A stretch of 64,000 nt of DNA. Origin: Kribbella kalugense. GTDB lineage: Bacteria > Actinomycetota > Actinomycetes > Propionibacteriales > Kribbellaceae. How positions within the stretch are numbered: the stretch's first letter is position 1; each line of letters starts with the position of its first letter. A program made the position numbers and the translations under genes. Of the stretch, positions 52,928-60,549 are shown piece by piece. Location of the stretch: assembly GCF_004365875.1 (NCBI RefSeq), contig NZ_SODF01000001.1:1922001-1986000 (forward strand), in the 5' to 3' direction. Below the pieces are notes generated by a model. That model was not told the DNA's origin. It made no database searches and saw only the letters and a list, made by a program, of their open reading frames with translations.

Positions 52928-53530
52928 TCAGCGGGACTGCAGGGCGTCCAGGGCGACCGTCATCGCGGCCGCGACGCGGAAGTCCAGCCGCTGGTCCTGC
53001 ACGGTGATCCGGTAGCGGTCCCGGATCGAGACCTTCCGCTCCACCGACAGCACCGGCTGACCGCCCGACCGGTCGGTGAAGTCGAAGTGGAAGATGAACG
53101 GCAGCGGGATCTCGCCGACGAACGGCACGAACTCCCAGACCCGCCGGAGGACCGCGATCGTCGGGTTGCGCTCGGTGCCGTCCGCGTCCAGACCCGGCGC
53201 GCTCAGCTGCCAGCTGGACCGGAGCAGGCTCTTGCCGAACTCCTTCTTGAACCAGCCGATCGACTGGCCTCCTGCGTCGAACACGTCGTACCCGGAACCC
53301 AGGTCGATCGTCTTGCGGGCCTTGAACGAGAACACCGGCTGGGTCTTGGTGTCGTCGGTGTAGAACGTCACCTGCTCCTTGAAAGCCATCCGCTTCTGCT
53401 GCGCGAACGCGAGCAGCGGCCCGTCGCTCCCGTCCGGGTTGGTGGTGATCAGCTCGTACTTGTTCGCCATCAACGTGACGCGCTGCTTCATCGAAAAGGC
53501 GGGGACGTACATCGGTGCCTCAGAACTCAT
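52928..53530 (-). CDS. LURP-one/scramblase-like (Tubby-fold) protein
   Basis: A 200-residue protein with the beta-rich pattern of LURP-one-related/phospholipid-scramblase-like proteins: YVPAFSMKQRVTLMANKYEL, QPVFSFKARKTIDLGSGYDV, the SIGWFKKEFGKSLLRSSWQL core and VSIRDRYRITVQDQRLDFRV. No signal peptide. ATG 53530 overlaps the CobE-BluB stop (ATGA); an internal ATG at 53512 with GAGG upstream is an alternative. Its function in bacteria is unknown; coupling to cobalamin genes is conspicuous but may be coincidental. The terminator at 52882-52919 follows. Confidence 0.82.
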   Translation of the reverse strand: MSSEAPMYVPAFSMKQRVTLMANKYELITTNPDGSDGPLLAFAQQKRMAFKEQVTFYTDDTKTQPVFSFKARKTIDLGSGYDVFDAGGQSIGWFKKEFGKSLLRSSWQLSAPGLDADGTERNPTIAVLRRVWEFVPFVGEIPLPFIFHFDFTDRSGGQPVLSVERKVSIRDRYRITVQDQRLDFRVAAAMTVALDALQSR

Positions 53531-54882
53531 GGGGTGGAGTGTGTCAGACCACAGGCCGACGCACCGACCTTCAAGCCGCGGGCGAGTGCCTCCGCGCACT
53601 CCGACTCTTCGGCAAGCTGTACGACGAGTTGGCCGACGCCCTGCAGTGCGAGGTCGCGCGCGATCTCGACTCCGAACTCGACCGCCTCGGCCGGCGTACG
53701 CGCGGGTCGCCACAACACACCGAAGTCGGCTCGCGGCTTGTCTGCATGGAGATCGACAACGAGCGCATCAGCTTCGTCCAACTGCGTCGCATCACCGCCA
53801 ACGATCACTCTGACTCTCTGTCCAGACGCCGGTACTGCGTTCTGTCCGGCCTGCAACGCGTCATCGACGATCGACGCGTCGCGGCGGCCCCACTCCTCGT
53901 GGTGGATCGCCCACGCCAATGGACGGCGTTTGGCCCAGCCTGAACGGACCAGCTCCGGTGCGGCGGCGAACTCGTCGACGTACCCGATGCAGAGATAGCC
54001 GACCAACTCGATGTGTGCGGGCAGGTCGAGGACGCCGGCAACCTCGGCCGGTTCGAAGAACGAGACCCAGCCGACGCCGAGTCCTTCAGCTCGAGCGGCC
54101 AGCCAGAGATTCTGGATCGCGATCGCGGCGGAGAACCAAGTAGTCCGGGGATCCGCGTGCCTCCCCAGCACGTGTCGTCCGCCGCGGCCGGGATCGCACG
54201 TGACCGCGATGTTCATCGGGGTGTCGAGGATCGCTTCGATCTTCAGGCCGTCGAAAGCAGCCCGCCTATCGTCCGGAAGCGATGCGGCGAACGCGTCCCG
54301 CTGGGCGGTCGCGAGATCGTGCACCTTGCGGCGGGTCGCGAGATCCCTGATGACGAGGAAATCCCAGGGCTGGCTGAGGCCCACACTCGGCGCTCGATGC
54401 GCCGCTTCCAGGACCCTGGTGAGCAACGCGTCGTCGATCGGTACGTCGAGGAATCCCCGGCGTACATCGCGTCGCTCGGCGATCACGCGGTGCACGATCT
54501 CGCGCTCCGCTGGTTGGTAGCCGGGTGCGGGCAGGCGGCCGACCGCTACCGTCGCGTTCGCGCTCTGCTGCTTGGTGACCACGAGCTGCGCGCCGACTGC
54601 GAGGACGGCTGCTTCGGCGACGCTCGGCGTACCTGTCAGATCCTCGACTTGGATGCTCGGGGTTGGTGCCGGTTGGTCGGCCAGCTCGTCGGTCGAGAGG
54701 ATGCGCAGCTCGGCACCTAGTTGCTCGACCAGCTGTTGGAGAGCGGGCTCTGTTTCTCTGCCCTTGCGTGTCACTACTAGGTGCACGTTGCCTGTGAGGT
54801 CGTGCAGGGCGCTGGTGACGAGATCGCTCAGTTCGGCGTACGGCGTGCCGGAGCGGAGTCCGACGCCGATGACGAGGTTCAT
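53527..54882 (-). CDS. bluB: CobE/CbiG_C - BluB fusion protein with an extra C-terminal domain
   Basis: A 451-residue three-part protein. Residues 1-115 match the CobE/CbiG C-terminal domain (VIGVGLRSGTPYAELSDLV, then VVTRKGRETEPALQQLVEQL, then QLVVTKQQSANATVAVGRL). Residues 124-335 are a BluB flavin-destructase domain that makes 5,6-dimethylbenzimidazole from FMN (ERRDVRRGFLD, APSVGLSQPWDFLVIRD, TPMNIAVTCDPGRGG, then SAAIAIQNLWLAARAEGLGV). Residues 356-450 form an alpha/beta region (VRVIVGGDATQLDEADALVV) that I do not recognise. ATG 54882 overlaps the CobB stop. So one chain links corrin-ring ring-contraction-stage chemistry with lower-ligand synthesis; that the domains fold and work together is inference. 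Confidence 0.88.
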   Translation of the reverse strand: MNLVIGVGLRSGTPYAELSDLVTSALHDLTGNVHLVVTRKGRETEPALQQLVEQLGAELRILSTDELADQPAPTPSIQVEDLTGTPSVAEAAVLAVGAQLVVTKQQSANATVAVGRLPAPGYQPAEREIVHRVIAERRDVRRGFLDVPIDDALLTRVLEAAHRAPSVGLSQPWDFLVIRDLATRRKVHDLATAQRDAFAASLPDDRRAAFDGLKIEAILDTPMNIAVTCDPGRGGRHVLGRHADPRTTWFSAAIAIQNLWLAARAEGLGVGWVSFFEPAEVAGVLDLPAHIELVGYLCIGYVDEFAAAPELVRSGWAKRRPLAWAIHHEEWGRRDASIVDDALQAGQNAVPASGQRVRVIVGGDATQLDEADALVVDLHADKPRADFGVLWRPARTPAEAVEFGVEIARDLALQGVGQLVVQLAEESECAEALARGLKVGASACGLTHSTP

Positions 54883-56219
54883 CGGCGGGCCGCCGCGACC
54901 AGGCGGGCCGGGACGTCGGCGGTGGCGGTCCAGTGGAGGTGCAGGTACGACGCGTGGACGTGCGGGAGGGTGATGCCTTCCATGCCGTCGGGGAGGTACC
55001 AGGCGGGGTGTACGTCGGTGTCTAGGTCGATCGCGGTGCGGTGGAACTCGTGGCCGCGGACTCGGCGGCCTTCGGCGAAGAAGTCGGTCGCGGTGGCGGC
55101 GATCGCTGTGCGGTAGCCGAGGGTCAGGCGGGTGGTCATTCGGCCGGTCGCGGGGAGTACGCCGGTCATCGGGTGGCCGTCGAGTTCGCGGCAGAGGTAG
55201 AGGAGGCCGGCGCATTCGGCGATGACGGGGAGGCCGTCGGCGACCTCGGCGGCTACCTGGTCGCGGAGTTTGGTGTTCGCGGACAGGGCTTCGGCGTGGA
55301 GCTCGGGGAAGCCGCCGCCGAGGTAGAGCGCGGCGGTTGCCTCGGGCAACGGATCGGTCAGCGGGTCGAAGGTGACGACGTCGGCACCGGCGGCGGTCAG
55401 GAGCTCGGTCGTCTCCGTGTAGTGAAAGGAGAAAACGGGGCCACCGGCAACAGCAACCACCGGCCGGTTGAGCTCAGGTCCAGGCGGCGGGACCTCCGTG
55501 CTCGGATTCCAAGGGATGACTTCGTGAGGTGTAGCGGACTTGGCTGCGGTGACTACGGCTTGTAGGTCTACGCCTTGGTGGACGAGTTCGGCGGCTGCGT
55601 CGACAGCTCGCTCGGCCTGGTCTCGTTGTTCGTTGGCGGGGATCAGGCCGAGGTGCCGGCTGGGGACGGTCAGGCGGGTGTCACGTCGCAGTACCCCGAG
55701 CACCGGCACTCCGGTCGGCGCGATACCTGCCCGGACCTCGGTCTCGTGCCGATCCGACCCCACCTTGTTCAGGATCACGCCGACGATCCGTACTTCGGTG
55801 TCGAAGGCAACAAACCCCTGGACGACCGCACCGACACTCCGCCCGGCCGCCGACGCGTCCACCACCAGCACGACCGGTGCCTTCAGCAACTTCGCGACAT
55901 GCGCCGTCGACGAGAACCCTTCCGTGCCGAGCGCCCCGTCGTACAAACCCATCACGCCTTCGACGACAGCGATGTCCGCCCCCGCCGAGCCATGCTCGAA
56001 CAACGGAGCCACCCGCTCCTCCCCCGACAACATCGGGTCGAGGTTGCGCCCCGGCCGACCAGTCGCGACCGCGTGGAAACCAGGGTCGATGTAGTCGGGC
56101 CCGACCTTGAACCCGGCGACCGTATGCCCGGCCCGCCGCAGCGCCGCCATCAGACCGACAGCGACCGTCGTCTTCCCCGCACCCGACGACGGCGCCGCCA
56201 GCACGATCCGCGGGATCAC
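54879..56219 (-). CDS. cobB: Hydrogenobyrinic/cobyrinic acid a,c-diamide synthase
   Basis: A 446-residue amidotransferase. The N-terminal dethiobiotin-synthetase-like ATPase has AAPSSGAGKTT at 8-18 with Lys16, and GFKVGPDYIDPGFH; the C-terminal class I glutaminase has Cys336 in IAECAGLLYL and a late HVHASYLHLH motif. GTG 56219 overlaps the cobO stop as GTGA; an adjacent GTG is less likely. It amidates the a and c side chains in the corrin ring. Order chelatase-cobO-cobB agrees with M. tuberculosis Rv2850c-Rv2848c. Confidence 0.95.
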   Translation of the reverse strand: MIPRIVLAAPSSGAGKTTVAVGLMAALRRAGHTVAGFKVGPDYIDPGFHAVATGRPGRNLDPMLSGEERVAPLFEHGSAGADIAVVEGVMGLYDGALGTEGFSSTAHVAKLLKAPVVLVVDASAAGRSVGAVVQGFVAFDTEVRIVGVILNKVGSDRHETEVRAGIAPTGVPVLGVLRRDTRLTVPSRHLGLIPANEQRDQAERAVDAAAELVHQGVDLQAVVTAAKSATPHEVIPWNPSTEVPPPGPELNRPVVAVAGGPVFSFHYTETTELLTAAGADVVTFDPLTDPLPEATAALYLGGGFPELHAEALSANTKLRDQVAAEVADGLPVIAECAGLLYLCRELDGHPMTGVLPATGRMTTRLTLGYRTAIAATATDFFAEGRRVRGHEFHRTAIDLDTDVHPAWYLPDGMEGITLPHVHASYLHLHWTATADVPARLVAAARR

Positions 56220-56830
56220 CACTCGATGCCCTTCTGGCCTTTCTGGCCTGCATCCATCGGGTGCTTCAGCTTGGTCATCTCGGTGGCGAGGTCGGCGGCG
56301 TCGAGCAGCTTCGGGTGCGCGTCGCGGCCGGTGATCACGACGTACTGATGGCCGGGGCGGTTGACGAGAGTGTCGACGACCTCGTCCACGTCGACCCAGC
56401 CCCACTTCATCGGATAGGTGAACTCGTCCAGGACATACAGATCGTGCGTCTCCGCGGCGAGCCGGCGCTGGATCTCGCGCCAGCCCTCGAGGGCGTCGGC
56501 GGCGTGGTCCTCCTCGGTGCCGGCCTTGCGGGACCAGCTCCATCCCTCGCCCATCTTGTGCCACTCGACCGGCCCGCCCTGGCCGGTCGACTCGTGCAGC
56601 TCACCGAGCGCCTTGAACGCGCTCTCCTCGCCGACCTTCCACTTCGCGCTCTTCACGAACTGGAAGACCCCGAGGTTCCAGCCCTGGTTCCAGGCCCGCA
56701 ACGCCATCCCGAACGCGGCGGTCGACTTCCCCTTCATCTCACCGGTGTGCACCATCAGCAACGGCCGGGTACGGCGCTGGCGCGTGGTCAGACCGTCGTC
56801 CGGTACGGCGACCGGTTGTCCCTTCGGCAT
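56216..56830 (-). CDS. cobO: Cob(I)alamin adenosyltransferase, CobO/CobA (BtuR) type
   Basis: A 204-residue ATP:corrinoid adenosyltransferase. The modified P-loop TGEMKGKSTAAFG lies at 29-41, with QFVKSAKWKVGEE, WSWSRKAGTEEDH and LDEFTYPMKWGWV (Asp/Glu motif near 135), all standard for the BtuR/CobO family. ATG 56830 follows the chelatase stop by one base; the frame upstream is not protein-like. It attaches the 5'-deoxyadenosyl group to the corrinoid cobalt. Confidence 0.96.
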   Translation of the reverse strand: MPKGQPVAVPDDGLTTRQRRTRPLLMVHTGEMKGKSTAAFGMALRAWNQGWNLGVFQFVKSAKWKVGEESAFKALGELHESTGQGGPVEWHKMGEGWSWSRKAGTEEDHAADALEGWREIQRRLAAETHDLYVLDEFTYPMKWGWVDVDEVVDTLVNRPGHQYVVITGRDAHPKLLDAADLATEMTKLKHPMDAGQKGQKGIEW

Positions 56831-56831
56831 C

Positions 56832-58805
56832 TCAGGCCACCTTCCGATCGGTGACCGTACGCACAAGGTTGCCAGCAGCAACGTCTCCGAGATCGAGGTA
56901 CTCGGCGCCGAGGTCGGCCGCGAGCTCCCCCGCCAACCCGAGCCGGACGCCACGATGCGGCTCACAGTCCACCACCACGGTCGCGATCCCGTGCTGGGCC
57001 AGCCATCCGGCGGCTTGGCGGGCGCGGGCGAACGCGTTCTCGCCGTGGGTGGCGCGGCCGTCGGTGACGAGCACGAGGAGCGGACGTCGACGGGGATCGC
57101 GGATTGCGGCAATCCGCAGTACTTCTGCTGCTTGAAGGAGCCCTTCGGCGAGCGGGGTGCGACCGCCGGTCGGGAGGGATTCGAGCCGTCGTACGGCGGT
57201 CTCTACGCTGCCCGTCGGCGGGAGGGCGACCGTGGCCGTCGCGCCGCCGAACGTGACCAGGCCGACGGTGTCACGCCGCTGGTACGCATCAAGCAGGAGC
57301 GAGACGATCGCGGTCTTCACCTCGCCCATCCGCTTCTTCGTCCCCATCGACCCGGAAGCGTCGACGCAGAACAGTACGAGGTTGCCTTCACGCCCTTCGC
57401 GTACGGCGAGTCGTACATCGGACGAACGTACGGCGAGCCCCGCGCCGACCCGCCCCCGAGCACGCTGATGCGGCGCCGCAGACCGAATAGTCGCGAGCAA
57501 GTGCGGCCGCCCGGACTCCCGCCCGGCGCGCGCACGATCACCCACCACCCGCCCAACCTCAGTAATAGCCCGAGACCGCCGCCCGGCCACTCCCGCACCA
57601 GCAGATTGGACGCTCAGCAGCCGAGCCTTGTACGGCTCCGAACTGCCGGCGACCTGACCGCTCGGAGCCGGACCAACTGCCGCTTCCCCCGCTTCACCCG
57701 GTTCACCCTCGGATGATTCGGAGGGGTCTACTCCTCCGCCAGGCCCGCCGCCGGGATCTTCAGGTCCGTCGTCCGGATCCTCAGGCGGGGTGCTGTTGTT
57801 GATTGCTTCTTCCAGCTGGTCGTCGTCCAGGCCCGGGGCGTCGAACGGGTTGCGGCGTTTCCGGTGCGGGAGGGCCAGCTTGGCGGCCGCCCGTACGTCT
57901 TCGACCTCGACGACGGTGCGACCAGACCAGGCCGCGTGCGCCACCGCCGTACGCGCCGTTACGAGATCCGCACGCATCCCGTCGACGTCGAACGACGCGC
58001 AGATCTCGGCGATCTGCCGGAGCGCCGAGTCCGTCAGGATCACCTCCGACAGCAGGTCGCGCGCCTTCACGATGCGCTCGGCGAGCTCCCGCTGCGGACC
58101 GTCGTACCGCGCGACGAAGTCCTCCGGACCAGCCTCGTACGTGAGCCGCGCCCGCATCACCTCCACGCGTACGGCGGGATCCCGGCTGGCAACCACGTCC
58201 ACCGTCAAACCGAACCGGTCGAGCAACTGCGGCCGCAGCTCACCCTCCTCCGGGTTCATCGTCCCGACCAACACGAACCGCGCCGGATGGGTCACCGAGA
58301 CGCCATCCCGCTCAACAGTCGCCCGCCCCATCGCGGCAGCATCAAGCAGTACGTCGACCAGATGGTCATGCAGGAGATTGACCTCATCGACGTACAGCAA
58401 CCCCCGGTTCGCCGCCGCAAGCAGACCAGGCTCGTACGCCGTAACGCCTTCGGCCAACGCCTTCTCCAGATGCAGCGAACCAAGCACCCGATCCTCGGTC
58501 GCCCCCACCGGCAACTCGACCAGCCGCGCCGGCCGTACCGTCTCCTCGCCCGTATGCGGACCATCCAGACAATCCGCGTCCGGCCGCTCAGGGTCACACG
58601 AGAAGCGACAACCAGGTACGACGTCCACCGGCGGCAGGATCTCGGTCAGCGCGCGGACCGCGGTCGACTTCGCCGTACCCTTCTCGCCCCGGATCAGCAC
58701 GCCGCCGATCGCCGGCGAGATCGCGGCCAGGATCAGCGCGAGCTGGAGGTCCTCCATGCCGACCACGGCGGTGAACGGGAATCCGGTGGAAGCTGCAGGC
58801 CGCAT
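56832..58805 (-). CDS. Fused ChlI/ChlD-type chelatase component (AAA+ and VWA domains)
   Basis: A 657-residue single-chain protein. The AAA+ part has Walker A GEKGTAKST at 40-48, Walker B LLYVDEVNLL near 138 and the arginine-finger region VLVGTMNPEEGELRPQLLDR. An acidic/Gly-rich linker (about 325-375) is followed by a VWA domain with the MIDAS motif DASGSMGTKK near 475. This is the actinobacterial Rv2850c-type fusion of ChlI and ChlD, thought to support metal insertion in aerobic cobalamin synthesis with CobN. cobN is not in the window. The cobalamin riboswitch lies directly upstream, so this is the first gene of the operon. Confidence 0.92.
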   Translation of the reverse strand: MRPAASTGFPFTAVVGMEDLQLALILAAISPAIGGVLIRGEKGTAKSTAVRALTEILPPVDVVPGCRFSCDPERPDADCLDGPHTGEETVRPARLVELPVGATEDRVLGSLHLEKALAEGVTAYEPGLLAAANRGLLYVDEVNLLHDHLVDVLLDAAAMGRATVERDGVSVTHPARFVLVGTMNPEEGELRPQLLDRFGLTVDVVASRDPAVRVEVMRARLTYEAGPEDFVARYDGPQRELAERIVKARDLLSEVILTDSALRQIAEICASFDVDGMRADLVTARTAVAHAAWSGRTVVEVEDVRAAAKLALPHRKRRNPFDAPGLDDDQLEEAINNSTPPEDPDDGPEDPGGGPGGGVDPSESSEGEPGEAGEAAVGPAPSGQVAGSSEPYKARLLSVQSAGAGVAGRRSRAITEVGRVVGDRARAGRESGRPHLLATIRSAAPHQRARGRVGAGLAVRSSDVRLAVREGREGNLVLFCVDASGSMGTKKRMGEVKTAIVSLLLDAYQRRDTVGLVTFGGATATVALPPTGSVETAVRRLESLPTGGRTPLAEGLLQAAEVLRIAAIRDPRRRPLLVLVTDGRATHGENAFARARQAAGWLAQHGIATVVVDCEPHRGVRLGLAGELAADLGAEYLDLGDVAAGNLVRTVTDRKVA

Positions 58806-58864
58806 CGGCGGTGGGTCCCTTCGTCGAGCGGGTGTCCACGCCCGCTACGGCTGGTACGCCGTAC

Positions 58865-58995
58865 CGCGGAGACCGCGACCCGGCGGACGACCGCGGATGT
58901 CCTGGCTTCCGGGAGGCAGCGAACTGCCTCCCGGTCACAGTGGCGGGACCGCCCCGGACTCCCAGCCTCAGCCAGTCACCGGTGTTCCTCCACAG
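58865..58995 (-). promoter_or_regulatory. Cobalamin (B12) riboswitch
   Basis: On the minus strand the aptamer core reads GGCTGAGGCTGGGAGTCCGG, then GCGGTCCCGCCACTGTGA (CCACTG at 58938-58943), then the B12 box GAAGCCAGGA (58900-58909). Between them CCGGGAGGCAG and CTGCCTCCCGG form an 11-bp hairpin with loop CGAA (58909-58934), matching a variable-stem position. The element ends about 60 bases before the chelatase start. It would lower expression of the cob operon when adenosylcobalamin is abundant. The 5' boundary is approximate. Confidence 0.92.
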
Positions 58996-59045
58996 CCGTC
59001 GCGCCGATCATGGCACACCTGGCCGACCTCCCGGGGCGCGGGTGA

Positions 59046-60422
59046 TCACCTGGGCCGTACCGCGTTCCACAGGTAGGTGTCGCGGCCGAACATGCCGCCG
59101 CCGGCCGCCAGTTGCTTGTCGTCGGACTCGAACGCCACGTGCTGACCGTCGGCCGAGATGGCCGGGCCGACGCTGCCGATCCGGCCTCCGAACGGGTCGG
59201 TCTGGTCCTGGGCACGGGTGATCCAGACCAGGGAGCCAGTCTTGCGGTCGAGCCGGAACACGTCCGCCAGGATGCCTGAATCCCCACTCGTCAGGAGCGC
59301 TGGTGTCGAGAACGTCACATACCTCCCGTCAGCGGAGACGCCACTGCGGAAGACCGGACCGACGGCCGTCGAAGGTTTGCCCTGAGCATCGGCCGAGATC
59401 AGTTGCAGCCGGTTGGTGCGCAGATCACGCAGCCAGACGTTCGGGATCGGGTCGATGCCGACGCCGAGCCAGGAGATCTGGGTGAAGACGACGTACCGGC
59501 CGTCGTTCGAGAAGCTCGGATAGGCGGCCTCGACGATGATGGACCGCGGGTCATGCGTCGCACCCAGCGAGACCGGTCGGGTCTTGTGCGCCGTGCGATC
59601 GCGGACGTACAGGATGATGTCGGTGCTGGGCGGCGACGGCGGGACCGGCACCAGCTCGGCCGGCGTCCCGAACGCGACCAGGCTCCCATTGCCCGAGATC
59701 GCGGACAGATTCGAGAAGACGTCGAGCTGACCCCCGTCGGAGCTCACCGAGACCCGCTCGGTCCGCCGGGTCCGGAGGTCGCGGACGAACACGTCCTGGG
59801 TGTCGTTGGTGTCGCCGGCGACCAGGTTGGTCGCGGCCGACGTGAACGCCACGTGGCTGCCATCGGCCGAGATCTCCGACCCGATCGAGCTCAGGTTGCC
59901 CTGACCCTGGCTGCCCACCGAGACAAGCGTCGTACGCCCGGTCTTCAGGTCGCGCAGGAAGACATCGCCTTCGCCGCCGTTCGTGTCACCGGGGACCAGG
60001 TTCGAGGCGAACGAGGTGAAGGCGACGTACCGGCCGTCGGCCGAGATCGACCCCTCCCGGCTCTCGCCGTTCCCCTGCACGCCACCATCGCCGACCGAGA
60101 CGCGGGTCGTCCGCCCACGGACCAGGTCCCGGACGAACACGTCCCGCTGACCATTGGTGTCGCCGGGCACAAGATCAGTGGCGTACGACGAGAAGACGAC
60201 GTACCGCCCGTGGGCCGACACCCCCAGCCCTTTCTGCGTCCCGGCGGCCGACTCACCATCACCGCCGACCCCGCCCGGCGTGATCGACACCAGGTCGATC
60301 GAGTCACCCGACTGGTTACCGGCGAGCGCCGGCGCACTGGCCCCTCCCCCGACAACCGCGGCGACGGCAACTGCTGCGAGAACAGTTCGAATCGGCCTCT
60401 GGACAAGGCGAAAACTCTCCAT
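59046..60422 (-). CDS. Secreted TolB/WD40-like beta-propeller protein
   Basis: A 458-residue exported protein. A signal peptide lies at about 1-35 (RTVLAAVAVAAVVGGGASAP, cut near ALAG). The body is a run of imperfect repeats of the form SADGRYVAFTS...NLVPGDTNG...DVFVRDL, about 6-7 blades, typical of TolB-type propellers (PD40). The repeats contain Asp/Asn-rich GDTNG loops that may bind calcium. No catalytic motif is seen. It ends about 50 bases before the B12 riboswitch and is a separate transcription unit. Function is probably binding or scaffolding at the cell surface. Confidence 0.88.
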   Translation of the reverse strand: MESFRLVQRPIRTVLAAVAVAAVVGGGASAPALAGNQSGDSIDLVSITPGGVGGDGESAAGTQKGLGVSAHGRYVVFSSYATDLVPGDTNGQRDVFVRDLVRGRTTRVSVGDGGVQGNGESREGSISADGRYVAFTSFASNLVPGDTNGGEGDVFLRDLKTGRTTLVSVGSQGQGNLSSIGSEISADGSHVAFTSAATNLVAGDTNDTQDVFVRDLRTRRTERVSVSSDGGQLDVFSNLSAISGNGSLVAFGTPAELVPVPPSPPSTDIILYVRDRTAHKTRPVSLGATHDPRSIIVEAAYPSFSNDGRYVVFTQISWLGVGIDPIPNVWLRDLRTNRLQLISADAQGKPSTAVGPVFRSGVSADGRYVTFSTPALLTSGDSGILADVFRLDRKTGSLVWITRAQDQTDPFGGRIGSVGPAISADGQHVAFESDDKQLAAGGGMFGRDTYLWNAVRPR

Positions 60423-60549
60423 GATGTCCCCCTTCGGACACCAACTGAGATGCGCCGCAAGACGCCGAAGTTATGCCTTCAAAACACTCAAACGCTTGGA
60501 AGCTGGGACGGGTGGTGCGAAGTGGGGCTGAGGTGTTCACTGGGTATGC

